From Tubulanus polymorphus (Eukaryota; Nemertea; Palaeonemertea; Tubulaniformes; Tubulanidae), in the NCBI RefSeq assembly GCF_964204645.1, contig NC_134033.1, positions 3,531,631 through 3,595,630 on the forward strand: DNA of 64,000 bases, in the 5' to 3' direction. Below are positions 12,122 to 24,533 of this stretch, piece by piece (within the stretch, counting starts at the first letter, position 1; the number at the start of each line of letters is the position of its first letter). A program made the position numbers and the translations under genes. Under the pieces are notes generated by a model. That model had not been told where the DNA came from and ran no database searches. It was given only the letters and a program-made list of their open reading frames with translations.

Positions 12122-14897
12122 ATGTTCGGTCTAAGCATCGTTCTGGCGTTTGCCTTCGTTTGGGTGGGACATTCTCTGCCAATAGGTAAGATTTCTTTTT
12201 TCAAAATCTTTCTTTTTCCGATCGAAAATATTGTAAAATTTTTTCTTACAAAACGTACAATACGTTTCTCGGACCCGTTTATTGGGGAACTTTTTAATTC
12301 GATATCATTATTATCATATATTATTCAACTCCGCAATTATTCTATCGAACTCCTAGAAAATACACTTGTTGACGTGTTCCCCCTACAAATATCGAGGGCT
12401 TAACTTAATTACTAATAGTTGAAATCTTTGAACGACCAGAGATTCCAAGGTCTCCTACAGGTTCCGCTGTACATAGAACTATCGCGGTTATAACGAACGG
12501 ATTTTATTCTGATCTCCATCAGAGCCCGCGGTTGCGCAGTTATGAGTCAAGTCCATCAAGTAGGCTTAAATGTTGTTATGTATCATAGTAGAACGTTAAT
12601 TAAAAGTGTTACCATATTGACTACTCGAACCCTACTGTTATAGTAGTCAGTATTTTTGTAACAGCAGCGAAATTAGATTAAGACTGGTTTAAATTAAATT
12701 TTTTTGGATTTGTAATATAAGCTTAGACTGGTCTCGATATTTTGAATTGGCTATACAACCAAAATGAGACTGGGCTTGTTTTAAATCTAAGTCATGACTG
12801 TGCAAGAGGCGGCTTACTGATGAAGCTCGTTGTTTAATAGATCACATATCATCCACAGATACGGCATGCGCCTCAGGAGGCCGGCTGAAGTGGAACATCA
12901 TCCCTGGTTTTGCTCTTGCAGACTTCAATGATAACTATATCGGTCGAATGAGTGAACTCGAATGTCTGAAATCGTGCGCTAATTTCGCTAAATTCCTGTG
13001 TCGTTCTGCCGACTACCAAACGGGGCGTCGAGAATGCTGGATCCAATCAGAAAGTCGATTTACCTTCCCTGAGAAATACCGAAATTTCACTGATTATAAA
13101 ATGATCGACTGGCAGTGCGAAGCAATCAACTCATTGTGTAAGTTAATTGCATGTGGGATTCGAACCTGATAACATCGCTATGACTCGGCCACGGCAAAAA
13201 CCCTGCCATGCTTGTACGGGTGCGCAGGTACATGCGCAGGTTAGCCGCGAGAAAACTCGCGGCGCCTATCAGATTGCTCGTTGTATAATCGCTAAGGTCA
13301 ATCTTAGGGAATAACTATAAATGGAAAAACCCGAGCTAAAAAAAACAGAATTTCTGAGTGGCAAAACAGGGAATTGTTAGATTCATTGCTTCTATGACTC
13401 GTAATATATCCAGTAGACTCTCTATACGTCATCTTTGATTAAGCCACACACGCCGTAGTATTATAGAGATATGAAATTCTTTTGTCCGGTTTAAAAATCT
13501 TGTAACGATTCTGACCGTGGAGTGTCTTATTACGCGCACTCCCCGGGGATCGAACCCGGGTCTCGTACACGCAGAAAAGACCACTTCATCTATCTAGTCC
13601 GCTGCTTGGCCAGTGGTTAAACAGATTGCCATTTATGCATAACTATCTCACGTCGTTTAATGGAATATTTCACGTTTAATCAACTAAAGAACTCTATACT
13701 TAATTACTCAGAAAAAATAAAAGGCTAATCCGATCAGTAGGTACAACCACTTAGCGCGACAGAAATACACGCACTCGCGGCCGTTGAAGCATAGCAAATG
13801 TGGCTTTTTCTATACCAAGATATTTCACAGGATTTCGCGATTATATCGGTTTATCGGGGGCTATTGTCACCAGTTCAAAGGCAAAATAAAAATGATCAGT
13901 TTTCAGAAAAACCCTGGCCCCGGTTTTATCGACCGGTATTACCTTTAACCCGGGGGCTAACTAAATTGAAAATGAATTAAGTTAGCCCCCAGGTTTAAAG
14001 GTAATACCAGTCTATAAAACTGGCCCCTGGTGTTAACTAGGGCCGGGTGGATGGCGGTATATCGGGGTTTGGTTGTATTTTCTGAGATACTCCATTGAGA
14101 CTTAGATTGGCTATAGAACTAAAATGGTCGACAGGAGGCGGATCCAGGAGGATTTGTGAGACGTTTAAAACACCATGAAATATTTTTGAGTGCCCATTTT
14201 CAATTTGTCAATAAGTTTTTGGAAGTGTCTTTTTGGATGTGACAAGTTAATAAGACTTAAATATTGGCCTCTAGGTGCACCCCACCGCTGAATTGCACAG
14301 TAGTGACCTGAATCCAAAAGTGGTCTTAAATCTTAAGACTGGTCCATATTGACTCTGGAACATAGGTCTTAGACCGGTCTTAGTTCCAAGCCATGTGCAA
14401 CTGGCCCCCCTGTGTAAGACTGGCTCCAGCATGGGGCCGGTTGCATAGTCATGGCTTAGACTTAAGACCAGTCTAAGACCAACTTAGTTCTATAGCCAAT
14501 CTAACAACTGAAGACCAATCTTAAGATTTAATACCACTTTTGAACTTAAGTCACGACTGTGCAACTTGCCCCTGGTTTAAGACTGGCCCCTGGGCCTTAA
14601 ACAGCTTCGAAATTATCGAAATTCTTTCTTTCGTTTTCTATAGATTTCCAGGGGGTTCAAGGTCGGCAAATTCCGTCACCAGATGTCGCTGCAGTCGGGC
14701 CTATGACGTCAGGGAGTGAATTAGAATGCGCGTTGGCGTGTCTGGCCAATCAGAGATGCGATCTGATCGTCTTCAAACTGATATCATCATCGAAGGGGAA
14801 CTGTCGTCTGTACAACAGCATCATGGTACCGGATACAAAATGGCAGCCGCCAACAGACGAACTCGTCTTCAAGGACGAATCTAGAATCAACTTCTAA
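12122..14897 (+). CDS. Secreted two-PAN/apple-like protein, copy 1
   Basis: Three exons: 12122-12185, 12859-13137 and 14644-14897, joined by phase 1 introns (donors GTAAGA and GTAAGT; acceptors CCACAG and TCTATAG). The spliced product is 198 residues. Exon 1 encodes a signal peptide (MFGLSIVLAFAFVWVGHSLP). Exon 2 is a PAN/apple-like module with six cysteines (ACAS, ECLKSC, LCR, ECW, WQCE, LC) and an aromatic pattern around the third. Exon 3 holds a second, shorter cysteine module (ELECALACLANQRCDLIVF, NCRLYNS). PAN modules bind proteins or glycans; the partner here is unknown. It is transcribed divergently from the large receptor, 4.4 kb away, and this pairing is repeated in unit 2. No frame damage seen. 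Confidence 0.8.
12186..12858. other. Intron 1 of PAN gene copy 1
   Basis: Contains eroded pieces of the TTAAGACCAGTCTTAAG MITE family (about 12660-12800). An open frame runs on from exon 1 through the donor, but this is intron sequence. Confidence 0.6.
13150..13345 (-). mobile_element. tRNA-derived SINE relic, unit 1
   Basis: Reverse strand carries a tRNA B-box-like GGTTCGAATCC, followed by a body with CATGTACCTGCGCACCCG. Members of the same family lie at 36885-37050 and 46945-47140. Present in both units, so it predates the duplication. Confidence 0.6.
13520..13615 (-). mobile_element. tRNA-like sequence (pseudo-tRNA or SINE head)
   Basis: The reverse strand has a perfect T arm (CCGGG TTCGATC CCCGG) and, in unit 2 at 38235-38322, a good A box (TGGCCAAGCGG). 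The acceptor stem does not pair and this unit 1 copy has extra bases in the D arm, so it is not a functional tRNA. Confidence 0.5.
13905..14035. mobile_element. Palindromic MITE, unit 1
   Basis: Inverted repeat with arms of about 50 bp: CCGGTATTACCTTTAACC ... GGTTTAAAGGTAATACCAG around a short AT-rich centre. Present at the same place in unit 2 (about 38625-38740), so older than the duplication. Confidence 0.7.
14433..14572. mobile_element. 138-bp Harbinger-type MITE member
   Basis: Near-palindromic element starting GGGGCCGGTTGCATAGTC and ending with its approximate complement GCAACTTGCCCC; interior is alternating TTAAGACCAGTCTTAAG-type sequence. Partial copies flank it (about 14290-14410). 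Orthologous copy at 39289-39423. Confidence 0.75.
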
Positions 14898-15772
14898 ATA
14901 AGCAGCTACTAGACCAGGGACATATACAAATTCATCTTTCTCTGCGGGGAAATGCGGACTCGTCTTAAAAATCATATTTCTTATCAATCAGGGAATTTGA
15001 ACAGTGGCTCGGTCATTTTTCTGAAGCTCTGCTTTCTTTACAGGGTGAACTGTGTAATACATCACATATCTCTCAGTAAACATATCACAGAATAAGATGA
15101 AACTTTACCCTACACACATGCGTATGTTTATTATTATGATGGTATTGGTCGTATTTTTAATTATTACAATGCCAATATATTAACGGTTTATATGGAGAAT
15201 ACTGTGCCCCCTTAACGATTACAGATCTGTACACTTTCCGCCGTTTGTGGGCACGTCTTGAATGACCCCAAATAATAATGTGTATTTACAGATTTTTTGT
15301 TGAAATAATAAACATTGTTTTCGTTGTTGTACAATATTTCTTGTCCATGATATTTTCGACCGTCCGTTTCTTCGCTAGATTACTGGTTCAACCTCATCTA
15401 TGAAGACCGCCGAGTCCCCCAGGCCAAATATTTCATACTTTGAATGAAAGGAGCGGTCGACGCGTTCGACCCAAGACTGAGTTCTTGCGAAGACTTCAAA
15501 TGTAACCGAAAATAGGAGGTGTTGTACGTGACGTCATAGTTGAAAGAGGCAAACGTACGATGATATTTTCATTTACACTTTTTGTAAGCGTAAAAATAAA
15601 AGTACGAACGAGCGGTTGACTCTCTTTACTTAGCTTCAGAGCGAAAGAACATCCTTTTGGGTAGACAGACTTTATGGCTCTGCTCAAACTCCAGTCACCC
15701 CATTTTATTTTATATTATATTTTGTCATTATTTGTGTTGTACATATTGATGGTGACAAATAATCTACTATTC

Positions 15773-15905
15773 TATGCTATGCTATGCTATGCTATGCTGT
15801 GCTATGCTGTGCTGTGCTGTACTGTGCTGTGCCGTGCTATGCCGTGCTATGCTATGCTGTGCTATGCTGTGCTGTGCTGTGCTGTGCTATGCTATGGTAT
15901 GCTAT
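15773..15905. repeat. CTATG/CTGTG microsatellite, unit 2
   Basis: Counterpart of 653-781. The slightly different unit order shows repeat slippage since duplication. Confidence 0.95.
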
Positions 15906-16567
15906 GAATCTGTATTCTCCTTTCAACTTTCTAATCAGCCACTCAGTTCCTTCGTTTGATTTCTTGTATAAATATCCTGGTAATTCCATTATGTGCGCAG
16001 AACGCCTGATGAACAGTCTTTAGCCGAAAAGATGAATTCTCTATTTGGCTGAGGTGAGGATACTTAGAAGTGATGTTCGTTTTTTTTAGAATAAAACCCG
16101 GTGCGAGGTGCATCGTCTCTGAACGTAGAAACTGTTGCATTGATAGACTACGAACAGCGCCCTCGAGCGACAAAATCATTGATATATTCCTTTTTGATCA
16201 AAATATTATTGTTCATAAACTTTTTTAATGTTGAACGATTAAATGATGAATTACTACATGAACATTACGCCAGTTACAAATTGGACAAGTTTTGTATCCC
16301 TAAAACTCTAAATCCTAGTTTCAAATGGATGGTAGCTTCTCATTGCAGGTTTTTACGAATAAGTAATTCAGTAAACACGCTACCATTACCAGAGAGTTGT
16401 GAGTTAGATTTAACTAAAAGCTAAAATAATGTTGCTTATTATATTGTGGTAATTTTGCTCTATTGCATTGTATGTCATTGTATTAGTTCATCTAATCCGG
16501 TCATGTAACTGCAAACCAGATTTAGGGATAAGCAAACATTTTACCGGGACTCGTGTCAAACTATTGT

Positions 16568-18987
16568 TTATTTACTGGATGTCGTCAATCCTAGTAGTCG
16601 TTTATTGCGTTCACGAATAGATTTCATATCGATAGTTAGTATTGTATAAAGAAGCGGATTCAGAGACGAGTTGATCGGTAAAAATAGAACGGCCAGCCAA
16701 GCGGCCACCTGGTTCGGTATCTCGACCGAAAATACGGCGCAAAACTGAACGATTATTATCGGTAGCCAGCAAAATAGATTACAAAGATTGATTACTAAAC
16801 TCCTTCGAGCTAAAACCAGTTCGGTAGGATCGGCTCTACCCGAGCCCGACCTACTTCCAGATACGAGTCTATATATCCGAGCGTACGTCATCATTATCGA
16901 AGCCAAAATGGCCGCATTAGACAAGGCAAAAATAGTGAATGAATAGTGCCAGCCATTAACGTCGATCGTCAGTAAATTCATAGGCAAACAAACTCCGGTT
17001 GTACCGTAAAAATTGTCTCCGAAGTAAGACGACGATGGCAGCGGTAGAATAGAAACTGTGATTATAACGAGCCAACACGTGCAGCAAATAGCGATGACGT
17101 ATTTAACAGTTATAATCGGACTTCTAGAAAACGGGTTGGCGATATTTGAATATCTCTGACGCGTTAGAATTAAGAGAAAAGTTAAAGAACCTTCGCACGA
17201 AACAGTAACAATAACCCCGGCGAGACGACATAATGAGCTATCCGTCCAGATTTCAGAATACAGAAAATAAACGCCTTTGAACGCGTGGTCAGCTCCTGCG
17301 ATCATAAACAAATAGACCGACATCAGAAAATCACAACCGGCAATATTTATGATGAGAATTATGGAGGGAGTGTTCCGTCTTCTAGAGGATTCCACCCGCA
17401 ACGCTTGAATGCGAAGTGACAAAACGATACTGTTAGCGAGAAAACTGAAAGTCGCAATCACCCAGATGATGGCCCTCAGTACAGTGTTACCCATCAGGTC
17501 AGAGCAGGTCGAAAATTGATCAGCTTCGGGAAGACATCGGTCAACATTCGGTGCCATGCAGCAAAATTTGTAAGCATCCGAAGCGAGGTATTTCAATGAT
17601 GTTAGATCGTCAAGAACATTTCTTTGTACGGATATTACTTCGGAATTGTTGACGAGGTCTAGAATTTCAAGTCCAACCAATCCAGAAAAAGCATAGCTGG
17701 AAATATAATAGATCATGTTACTGCTGATATTTAACGACTGTAATGCGGATAAACCTTTAAATACATTTCCACCGAGAACCGATATAGAAAGTCCGTGAAG
17801 ATCGAGAGCAGTGAGTGACGTCAGACCTCGAAAACTACCGTCTTCTAAATGTTGCAGCGGATTTCCGATAAGAAATAGTTCTTTTAAATTGATCAAACCT
17901 GCGAATGAATTAGCAGATAATGATGTTATGCGGTTGTGAGTCAGGTCTAATATGTAAAGATTGTTTAGATTAGAAAACGCGTTTTGAACGATGTTAGACA
18001 AATAATTGCCCGAAATATCGAGAAAACGAAGATAAATGAAAGAGTTGAACGTCAACTCGTTAAATACGACTCGGTTATTCGACAAAATCAAAACCCGAGT
18101 TGATTCTATAAAATGACCAGTAATATCTGATAAAAGAGCATTTTCACAATCGATGAAATGACCCCGGCAATTACAACGCTCAGGACACGTGACCTTACAG
18201 TATGATTCGTCATCCGAGTTATGTTTACAATTTACGACACCGTCGCAAACTTCAGATTGCGGAATACATCGATTTTCCTGGCCACATTTAAACATTCCCG
18301 GACACGACCAAGTCTCGCAGTTTCGTTCATCTTCTGAATTAGGACAATCGGATCGACCGTCACAAACGTGTCTGATCGGTATACAGTAAGATCCCGGACA
18401 TTTTACAGTACCAGCCGCGCATTCGAAGTCATTACACGCGAGTATATGTTCAAGATTTCTACATACCGGGAAACCAATCGGCATCCTTTCTAAAATACAC
18501 CTTTCGTGTCGGGAATAACAGCGAGGAGAATTGAACGAACATCTTTGTTCATCCGATTCCTTACACAGATCTGTGAAACGAGTCGTACAGTGATTGTCAT
18601 TATTACAGTAAACCTCGGGATTCACTGTCATATTAGTGACCAATTCATCTTCTTCGAGACTTCCGCTACAATCCACGACACCATCCCGATACAACTGAGA
18701 ACTAATACATTCACCGTCCGCGCACGAGAACCCCTGGCAAAGTTCGGCAGTGCATCCAATCTCATCGGAACCGTCTTTACAGTTGGCTAGTCCGTCACAT
18801 CGTTCATAACTATCGATACATTGGTGATTGGAACAGCGATATTGCGTGGATAAACACGGTGGATGATAGCACGAGTTCTCATCCGAGCCATCGATGCAAT
18901 CTCTCATAAAGTCACAGAAACCGCTAATCGATATAACCTGTCCATCGTTACAGCGGAACTGACTGTGTAAATTGATATCCGTACAAT
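16568..18987 (-). CDS. Receptor copy 2, exon 3 distal part: LDLa, LRR, 7TM
   Basis: Stranded 3' half of the gene beyond the transposon; the AT target-site copy is 18986-18987. Matches copy 1 except for a few substitutions, such as CDGVVNC for CDGFVNC and ESYC for ESFC in the last LDLa. Contains about six LDLa repeats, LRR region, FCC hinge, and 7TM with QRY at TM3 and NPLLY at TM7. Upstream in-frame codons from 19081 derive from the transposon and are not receptor sequence. Confidence 0.85.
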
Positions 18988-19131
18988 GGGGCTCGCCGCG
19001 CTGAGCGCTGCCGCGAGATGGCGCGCGCGTGTTAGTGGCCCTAGTGATTTGAATTTGAATTGTAAACAACATTTTATTCATCTCCGCGTTCGAGCGAATT
19101 GACGATTTGAAAAGCGCTTGAATCTATTATA

Positions 19132-20834
19132 ATGCCTCGCTATTGTTGTGTACCCCTTTGTAAGTCAAGAGTAGGCGGATTTAAGTTCCCTACGAACACA
19201 GATTTGAAAATGAAATGGCTTGTTGCGATAAAACGACTACAGAGTAGCGAGAAATCTGCAAAATTATGGCAGCCATCGGATACAGCTATCGTATGCCATC
19301 GACATTTTTTACCAACGGACTATAAACAGACACTTACCGGTAAATATGGCTTTCCTATTGAGTTTTCCAACTAAGGTGAAATAAGCGGTCAAGATCCAAG
19401 GCAGGCTGATTCGTTTAGGCCTCAGCTTGGGCCTATCGATATTATGCAATGTCGATGTTTTGAACTTTTTTTAAAAAGCCAGGCGCTTATTTTCATATCA
19501 TCATAGTAGTTTGTTGATAACAGGATAATGATATAACTCAATTATGATAATAACAACAATAGGCCTAATAATTTATGTGGTAGATTTATCTTTTTAATTT
19601 AAAGGTTGTTGACTTGACTGGCAGCTGTTGATCTTTGAGTAGAAATATGTTTTTTTCTTTATGTGTTTCAGGTTCTAGAAGAAAATTAAAAGAGAATGCC
19701 ATTCCGCGTATATTTGCCTTCACACCACCAGTTTCCTCAGATTCAGAGAGAGAAAGTAGAGCCAGTCGGCGAAGATTAAAACTGGAGGAAGAACCTGTAC
19801 ACCATGACATAGCCACTGAAGTTGAAATAGGCCTACAACATACCAGCAATTACAGAATGGACATAATAGAGGAACCAACCAATAAAAACACTAACTTGGA
19901 TAAGAATATTCAGTGTTCCCTCCTTTCAGATCAATTTTTCTGTATCGAGAGATTTATGGTGGATCCTAGGTCGATCAAATATTACACCAGTTTTAAAGAC
20001 TATGAACATTTGATGATGTTTTTCAGTGTACTAGGACCTGCTGCGTACGATTTGAATTACAAATGTCAGAAACTAACACCGGTCAATCAATTTTTCTTGA
20101 CATTAATCAAATTAAGGCGTGCCAAGGAAGATATAGAACTGAGTATTCTGTTCGGCATATCAGAGAGTGTAGTTTCTAGGATTGTGTTAACCTGGGTAAA
20201 CTTCATGTATTTCCAATTAAGTGAAATCAATACATGGCCAGAGAGAGAAGAGATAGACTGTTTCATGCCCAGTGGCTTTAAGCATCATTTTCCGTCAACC
20301 AGAGTTATTTTAGATGCTACAGAGATTCCAATTGAAAAGCCGTCGAATGTAAAATCTCAAACTGCAACTTTCAGCACATACAAACATAAGAACACGCTTA
20401 AAACTATGGTTGGAATATCACCGAGAGGGGTCGTTAGTTATGTAAGTGAAAGTTATGCGGGTTCAACAAGTGACCGACAAATCATTGAACGATCCCAGCT
20501 GTGTTCAAACACCTCAAAATACTTCAGCTCGAATGACAGCATCATGGCCGATAGAGGTATAATGGTACAAGATCTTTTTGCTACCAAGAACATTAAGGTG
20601 AACACCCCAACTTTATTGAAGGGCAAGAGTCAACTTGAACCTGAACAAGTAGTTCATGATCGTAGAGTAGCCAGTAAACGCATCCAAGTAGAAAGAGTAA
20701 TCGGATTGTCAAAAACTTTTCTTATTTTGAAAAAAGACCTGCCGCTTAGTAAAGTCAATATGGGTTCTAGGATAGTTTATGTTTGTTTCAGTATAAGCAA
20801 TTTCAGACCAGCTATTGTGAACGAATTTGCTTAA
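19132..20834 (+). CDS. THAP-DDE transposase (ISL2EU)
   Basis: Two exons: 19132-19339 and 19672-20834, donor G/GTAAAT and acceptor TTTCAG, phase 1; 456 residues. Residues 1-80 are a THAP zinc finger: CCVPLC, a central W, CHRHF, and the closing AIPRIF motif, which only appears after splicing and so confirms the intron. The C-terminal half is a DDE_Tnp_4-type nuclease: first D in LDATEIPIEKPS, then the YAGSTSDRQI block, second D in IMADRGIM, and E in RIQVERVIGL. It should bind the element ends and cut and join DNA in the nucleus. No stop or frameshift seen. Confidence 0.9.
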
Positions 20835-21627
20835 CCTTATTGTTAATGTCTGTTAATTGATATCTAAAGTATATATTTTTGAGTTTTGTTTTGAGATTCA
20901 TCGAAACCCCTGCTTTAAAGAAACATCATTGTTTCTCTTAATAGATTATTTAGGTAAATCCCAAATTCTTAGATATCAATTATGGGCCTGGACTGTAATT
21001 AATTGTCTGTCGTTGATATTCAAAATCTGTGCGCAATATAACCTATTTCACTTTGACTTAATCCACTCTTTTGCAGTGTTTTCAATTCAAAGGACAAACT
21101 AATTTTCATTCCAGTAACAAACCCTTTTATTGATTTAAAACTGGTAAAAACCAAAAATACAACAACGCTACATAAAATCTTTTTAAAATGCATGATAACA
21201 CAGATATTTTATGTAAAATGGAAGAGTTTGAGTTTTGGGACTAAAGCATTCATGCCATAGTCAGGCGCAGCACATAATGAAATAATAAATAATCATGGTA
21301 ATGAAATATGGTCAGAAAAGGAGTAAATCATTAATTTTCAAACTTTTGACCCACCATCGTCAGTAATTATGCATATAACTACACAACCTGACAAGTATAT
21401 CTGTTTGAAATAACTATATATGATAAAAAATATTGATAATAGATGATAAAAAATATTAAAACTTAAAAGTATCAACAAATAGTAAGCCGATATTGACATG
21501 AAATCTATATCATACAATTGGGATGTACATGTATTTACAAATTTAGTTGTATGAAGATATTAATGCCAAAAACTATGGAATCTTCGGAAAATATCCGATC
21601 TATATCTCCAGGAATAATCTAGATGTT
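20835..21627. other. Spacer between the two transposon genes
   Basis: AT-rich convergent intergenic sequence inside the ISL2EU element, probably holding both 3' UTRs. No further gene seen. Confidence 0.6.
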
Positions 21628-24425
21628 TTAGAACGCATGCATTGTTAAATACTTTGAATAGTACTTCCTATAAAAGATTTCTAATTTTGGAAGCAGAGAT
21701 AGTTCACAGTGTTTTTGATCATGATAAACCCTCTCTACATAAAGGTCCTTATGAGTATAAACAACGAAATAGCACATTTTCCGTTTGCAAATATGCAACT
21801 GTCCTTGAATCTGATCATAGTAATTATGCGAACGTTTCAGCTTCTTATCTTTTGCACTAAGAAACTTGAAGTATGGCCCCGGAGCAATAAGTTCATTTCT
21901 ACCGCGATACGGACATTTCACTTCAACAATGGCATCCTCAGACACAAGGCCATCTGGGCTCGCGCCTAGATAATCTATATCTGGCCTCACATGAAGTCCG
22001 CAAGGCTGTACTTTAACGGAGAATTTACCTTCAAAAGCCGCTATCGCCTTACTTTCGAATGTCTTTCCATGGCAAACAGCAGCATTTCTCAACGGAATAT
22101 TATCGTGAAGAGATTTACACAATTTGTCGATATTGCGCCTTTTCGTGAGCGAAACAATTTCACCGAAACGAGATGCAGTTAATCGTAGCTGCCTTTCCTG
22201 AAACCATTGACTAGATTCTGCCTGCTTCCTAGTACTCCTTTCTAGTAATATTGCCTGTGTTTCATTTAACTGAAAAGGCAAAATGGAATATTAATTATAA
22301 GCACAGAGGGAAGGATAACATAGGTCACTCTCAGACACGTTGATTAAAAACTTACCTTAATAGAGTTTTCCACCCAATATTCAAGCAAAGTTTTTTTCAG
22401 ATAATCATGGTCAATTGCTGCTGTTTTGATATCGGCTTTCTTGTACTTATACTTGATGGGTAGGTCTAAAGACGATACAGAGCAGTAATTAAGGACAATT
22501 CCCCGGACATAATCCTCGTATCCAGCTGATTTCCGGTATTTCACAGGCCTTGGATCCTCCATTGATACCTCGCGTTTCTTTGATTTTGATAGAGGTAAGT
22601 CACCAGCCTTGACAGGGGAACCTGTTAAGAAGTGACGGGTAAATTTAAACAAGGTCACAGCCGAGCTAAAAATTGAAAACCAAGTACATTATGTAAAACA
22701 TTGCCATTACATCAGAATTTATAAAAAATAAGATATATAGGGTACGAATTTGCTGAATGGTGGCGATGTAACCAAACAACTTACCAGTATAAACAGACTT
22801 GGGCTTATGGAATGTTTGTAGATTTTCCGTACACGATTTAAGTATTTCGGGAGCGTTAGGCCCATCTGATGACACAAAATTAGCAAACATCAAAAGTACA
22901 GCCGCGACATGCTTACAGGTCCCATTAGGACCCTTACCGGCAGGGCACTCACAATGGCTGTTTCTGAATTCACCAGTTGTTTGAGACAATGATATCTGGT
23001 ACGAGTATGAGATCTGCAATGAAATATAAAAATAAACTAATCAACAATGTTTGCTACATTACAACCTTTTAAGAATACAGTTGTATTGCAGATTTATGTG
23101 GATTTAAAGGAGGGAATATTGTGTTATTTTGATGAAATATAAAACTGGCCTACCTTTTTTTTCATAGCAGCACCAACTAATCCAGTCAGATAAACAATTC
23201 CGCTTTTGATGAGAATACTGCAGGCTTGAACACGTTGCGATTCTATGAGCTGCTGACCCTTCTCAATAGCTTTAATGTCTTTGGTACAGTGGTTGTCCAT
23301 TGCCATTCTATACGTGAAATATGCAGTTACTGTGTCAATATTGAATTTTGGCAATACAATCTTATGATCATTTGTAAGCTGTTTGAAACCGCATGTGGGC
23401 CATTCCGGAACTGTTTCTTGTGGTAATGTTATGGCCGGTCCCCTAAAATCGTTGTTACGGCCGTATGCTTCTAATCTGCAATGAACACGAAATAATCATG
23501 AAATATAAACATCTAATGTCAAAAATCATTCAATCAACTAACAGAAAGTTGACCCAGAGTTGAAATGTTACATCGAAATGATTACTCCAAGCATGGACGT
23601 CTATACGTCCATGGTCATACAGATTTGTATTTAACTCAACTGTGTTGTGGTAAGAAGGTATATAAGTAAGGTATTCAGTTTACCGTCACCTCAAGTTGAT
23701 CAGGGTTCTGACTATAATTCCAATAACATATAAAAATTCAATAGAGACTAGACACAGCAGCAGACATGTCCAATGATTTATGGATACATTGGCAGTAAAA
23801 TTTGGCATCAGCTTCAATTCATGTTCGATAGATGGCGCCAGTGGTAACTCAGCTGTTGCGATGGTTAGCTGACAAGGCGTCCTACATCCCGATAATAATC
23901 CCTACATTTCAAGATATAAACATTGCCATCTAAACTTCTCAAGGCAATCATAATATCAAATAGTGATTTAAAAAACGTTTTATCGATGACTTTTATGTGC
24001 ATTATGTTTATTTTCCGGACATGAAAACCGAAAAATAATGAAAGATATCGCGGGACGGGACGCGTGGGACCGGCCATAGCCATCCTCGCAGCCCGGGCTG
24101 GTGACGGTAAACTTGTACTATACCCTGACCCACAACCCACTGAGGTTTAGCTTTCATCTCTGGATCTATTAAAACACGTTCATTTCACTTGAGCATAGGT
24201 CTAGAATCATCGATGATTTTGGCAAAAAATCACTGTTGATTCCATGATCATTGCAACATTTTTGCGCAGACTAAACGACTGAACACCATCAACCGCATGG
24301 AAATATGATCGACATTTAAATTACCTTTCAATTAGGTTGATTTTCCTCCCATAGGTTACCGCACCTCGTCGGCTTAACTCTTGTTTCAGCTTCGGTACAG
24401 TCCATGACCCGTAATTCTCTGACAT
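21628..24425 (-). CDS. SAP-SWIM-YqaJ nuclease-like protein (ISL2EU second gene)
   Basis: Assembled from five exons: 24325-24425, 23154-23475, 22785-23013, 22356-22621, 21628-22269. Phases agree at every junction (2, 0, 1, 0) and the product is 519 residues. Exon 1 is a SAP-like DNA-binding motif (WTVPKLKQELSRRGA, then GRKINLIERLEAYG across the junction). Exon 3 is a SWIM zinc finger (HCECPAGKGPNGTCKH). Exon 5 is a YqaJ/lambda-exonuclease-type domain: RLTASRFGEI, the catalytic D, E-x-K in SPDGLVSEDAIVEVKCPY, and YYDQIQGQLHI. Likely a nuclear accessory nuclease for the transposon; its precise role in transposition is unknown. Starts with ATG at 24423-24425, about 110 bp inside the right end. 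Confidence 0.85.
23476..24324. other. First intron of the YqaJ gene with an internal inverted repeat
   Basis: Long intron containing AGTTTACCGTCACC near 23680 and its complement near 24100-24115, possibly the ends of a nested short element. The other introns of this gene are under 250 bp. Confidence 0.4.
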
Positions 24426-24533
24426 TATTACAATTTAAAAGTAGGAAATCGAGCGCGGAAGTGAGCGGAAGTCGATACGCGATGGCTACTAACGCACACA
24501 CGCCACCTGGTGTCCATAGCGACGGCGAGCCCC

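Larger units (their letters stand above)
1..15127. repeat. Tandem segmental unit 1 (receptor + PAN gene)
   Basis: Position 1 onward matches 15128 onward almost base for base, and the same order (downstream flank, minus-strand receptor gene, divergent plus-strand PAN gene) is repeated. The window starts inside the unit, so its true left edge is unseen. Bases 1-1443 are the 3' flank of the receptor gene and hold a CTATG/CTGTG microsatellite but no gene I can support. Similarity to unit 2 is very high from 1 to about 8000, then falls with many indels from about 8000 to 15127. Confidence 0.95.
18988..24533. mobile_element. Complete ISL2EU-type DNA transposon
   Basis: Ends are GGGGCTCGCCG at 18988 and its exact complement CGGCGAGCCCC ending at 24533. 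Longer subterminal similarity continues imperfectly (GCGTGTTAGTGGCC versus GTGCGTTAGTAGCC). Flanked by the dinucleotide AT on both sides (18986-18987; 24534-24535). Copy 1 preserves the empty site ACAATTAAG, proving a 2-bp AT duplication. It encodes a plus-strand THAP-DDE transposase (19132-20834) and a convergent minus-strand SAP-SWIM-YqaJ protein (24425-21628). THAP plus YqaJ plus a 2-bp duplication is the ISL2EU pattern within the Harbinger-like group. Both genes are open, so the element may be autonomous. Confidence 0.9.

Noticed and set aside
12122-12403. 93-aa frame continuing exon 1 of PAN copy 1
   Set aside because: Runs through a clear GTAAG donor into intron sequence; splicing to 12859 restores a cysteine module.
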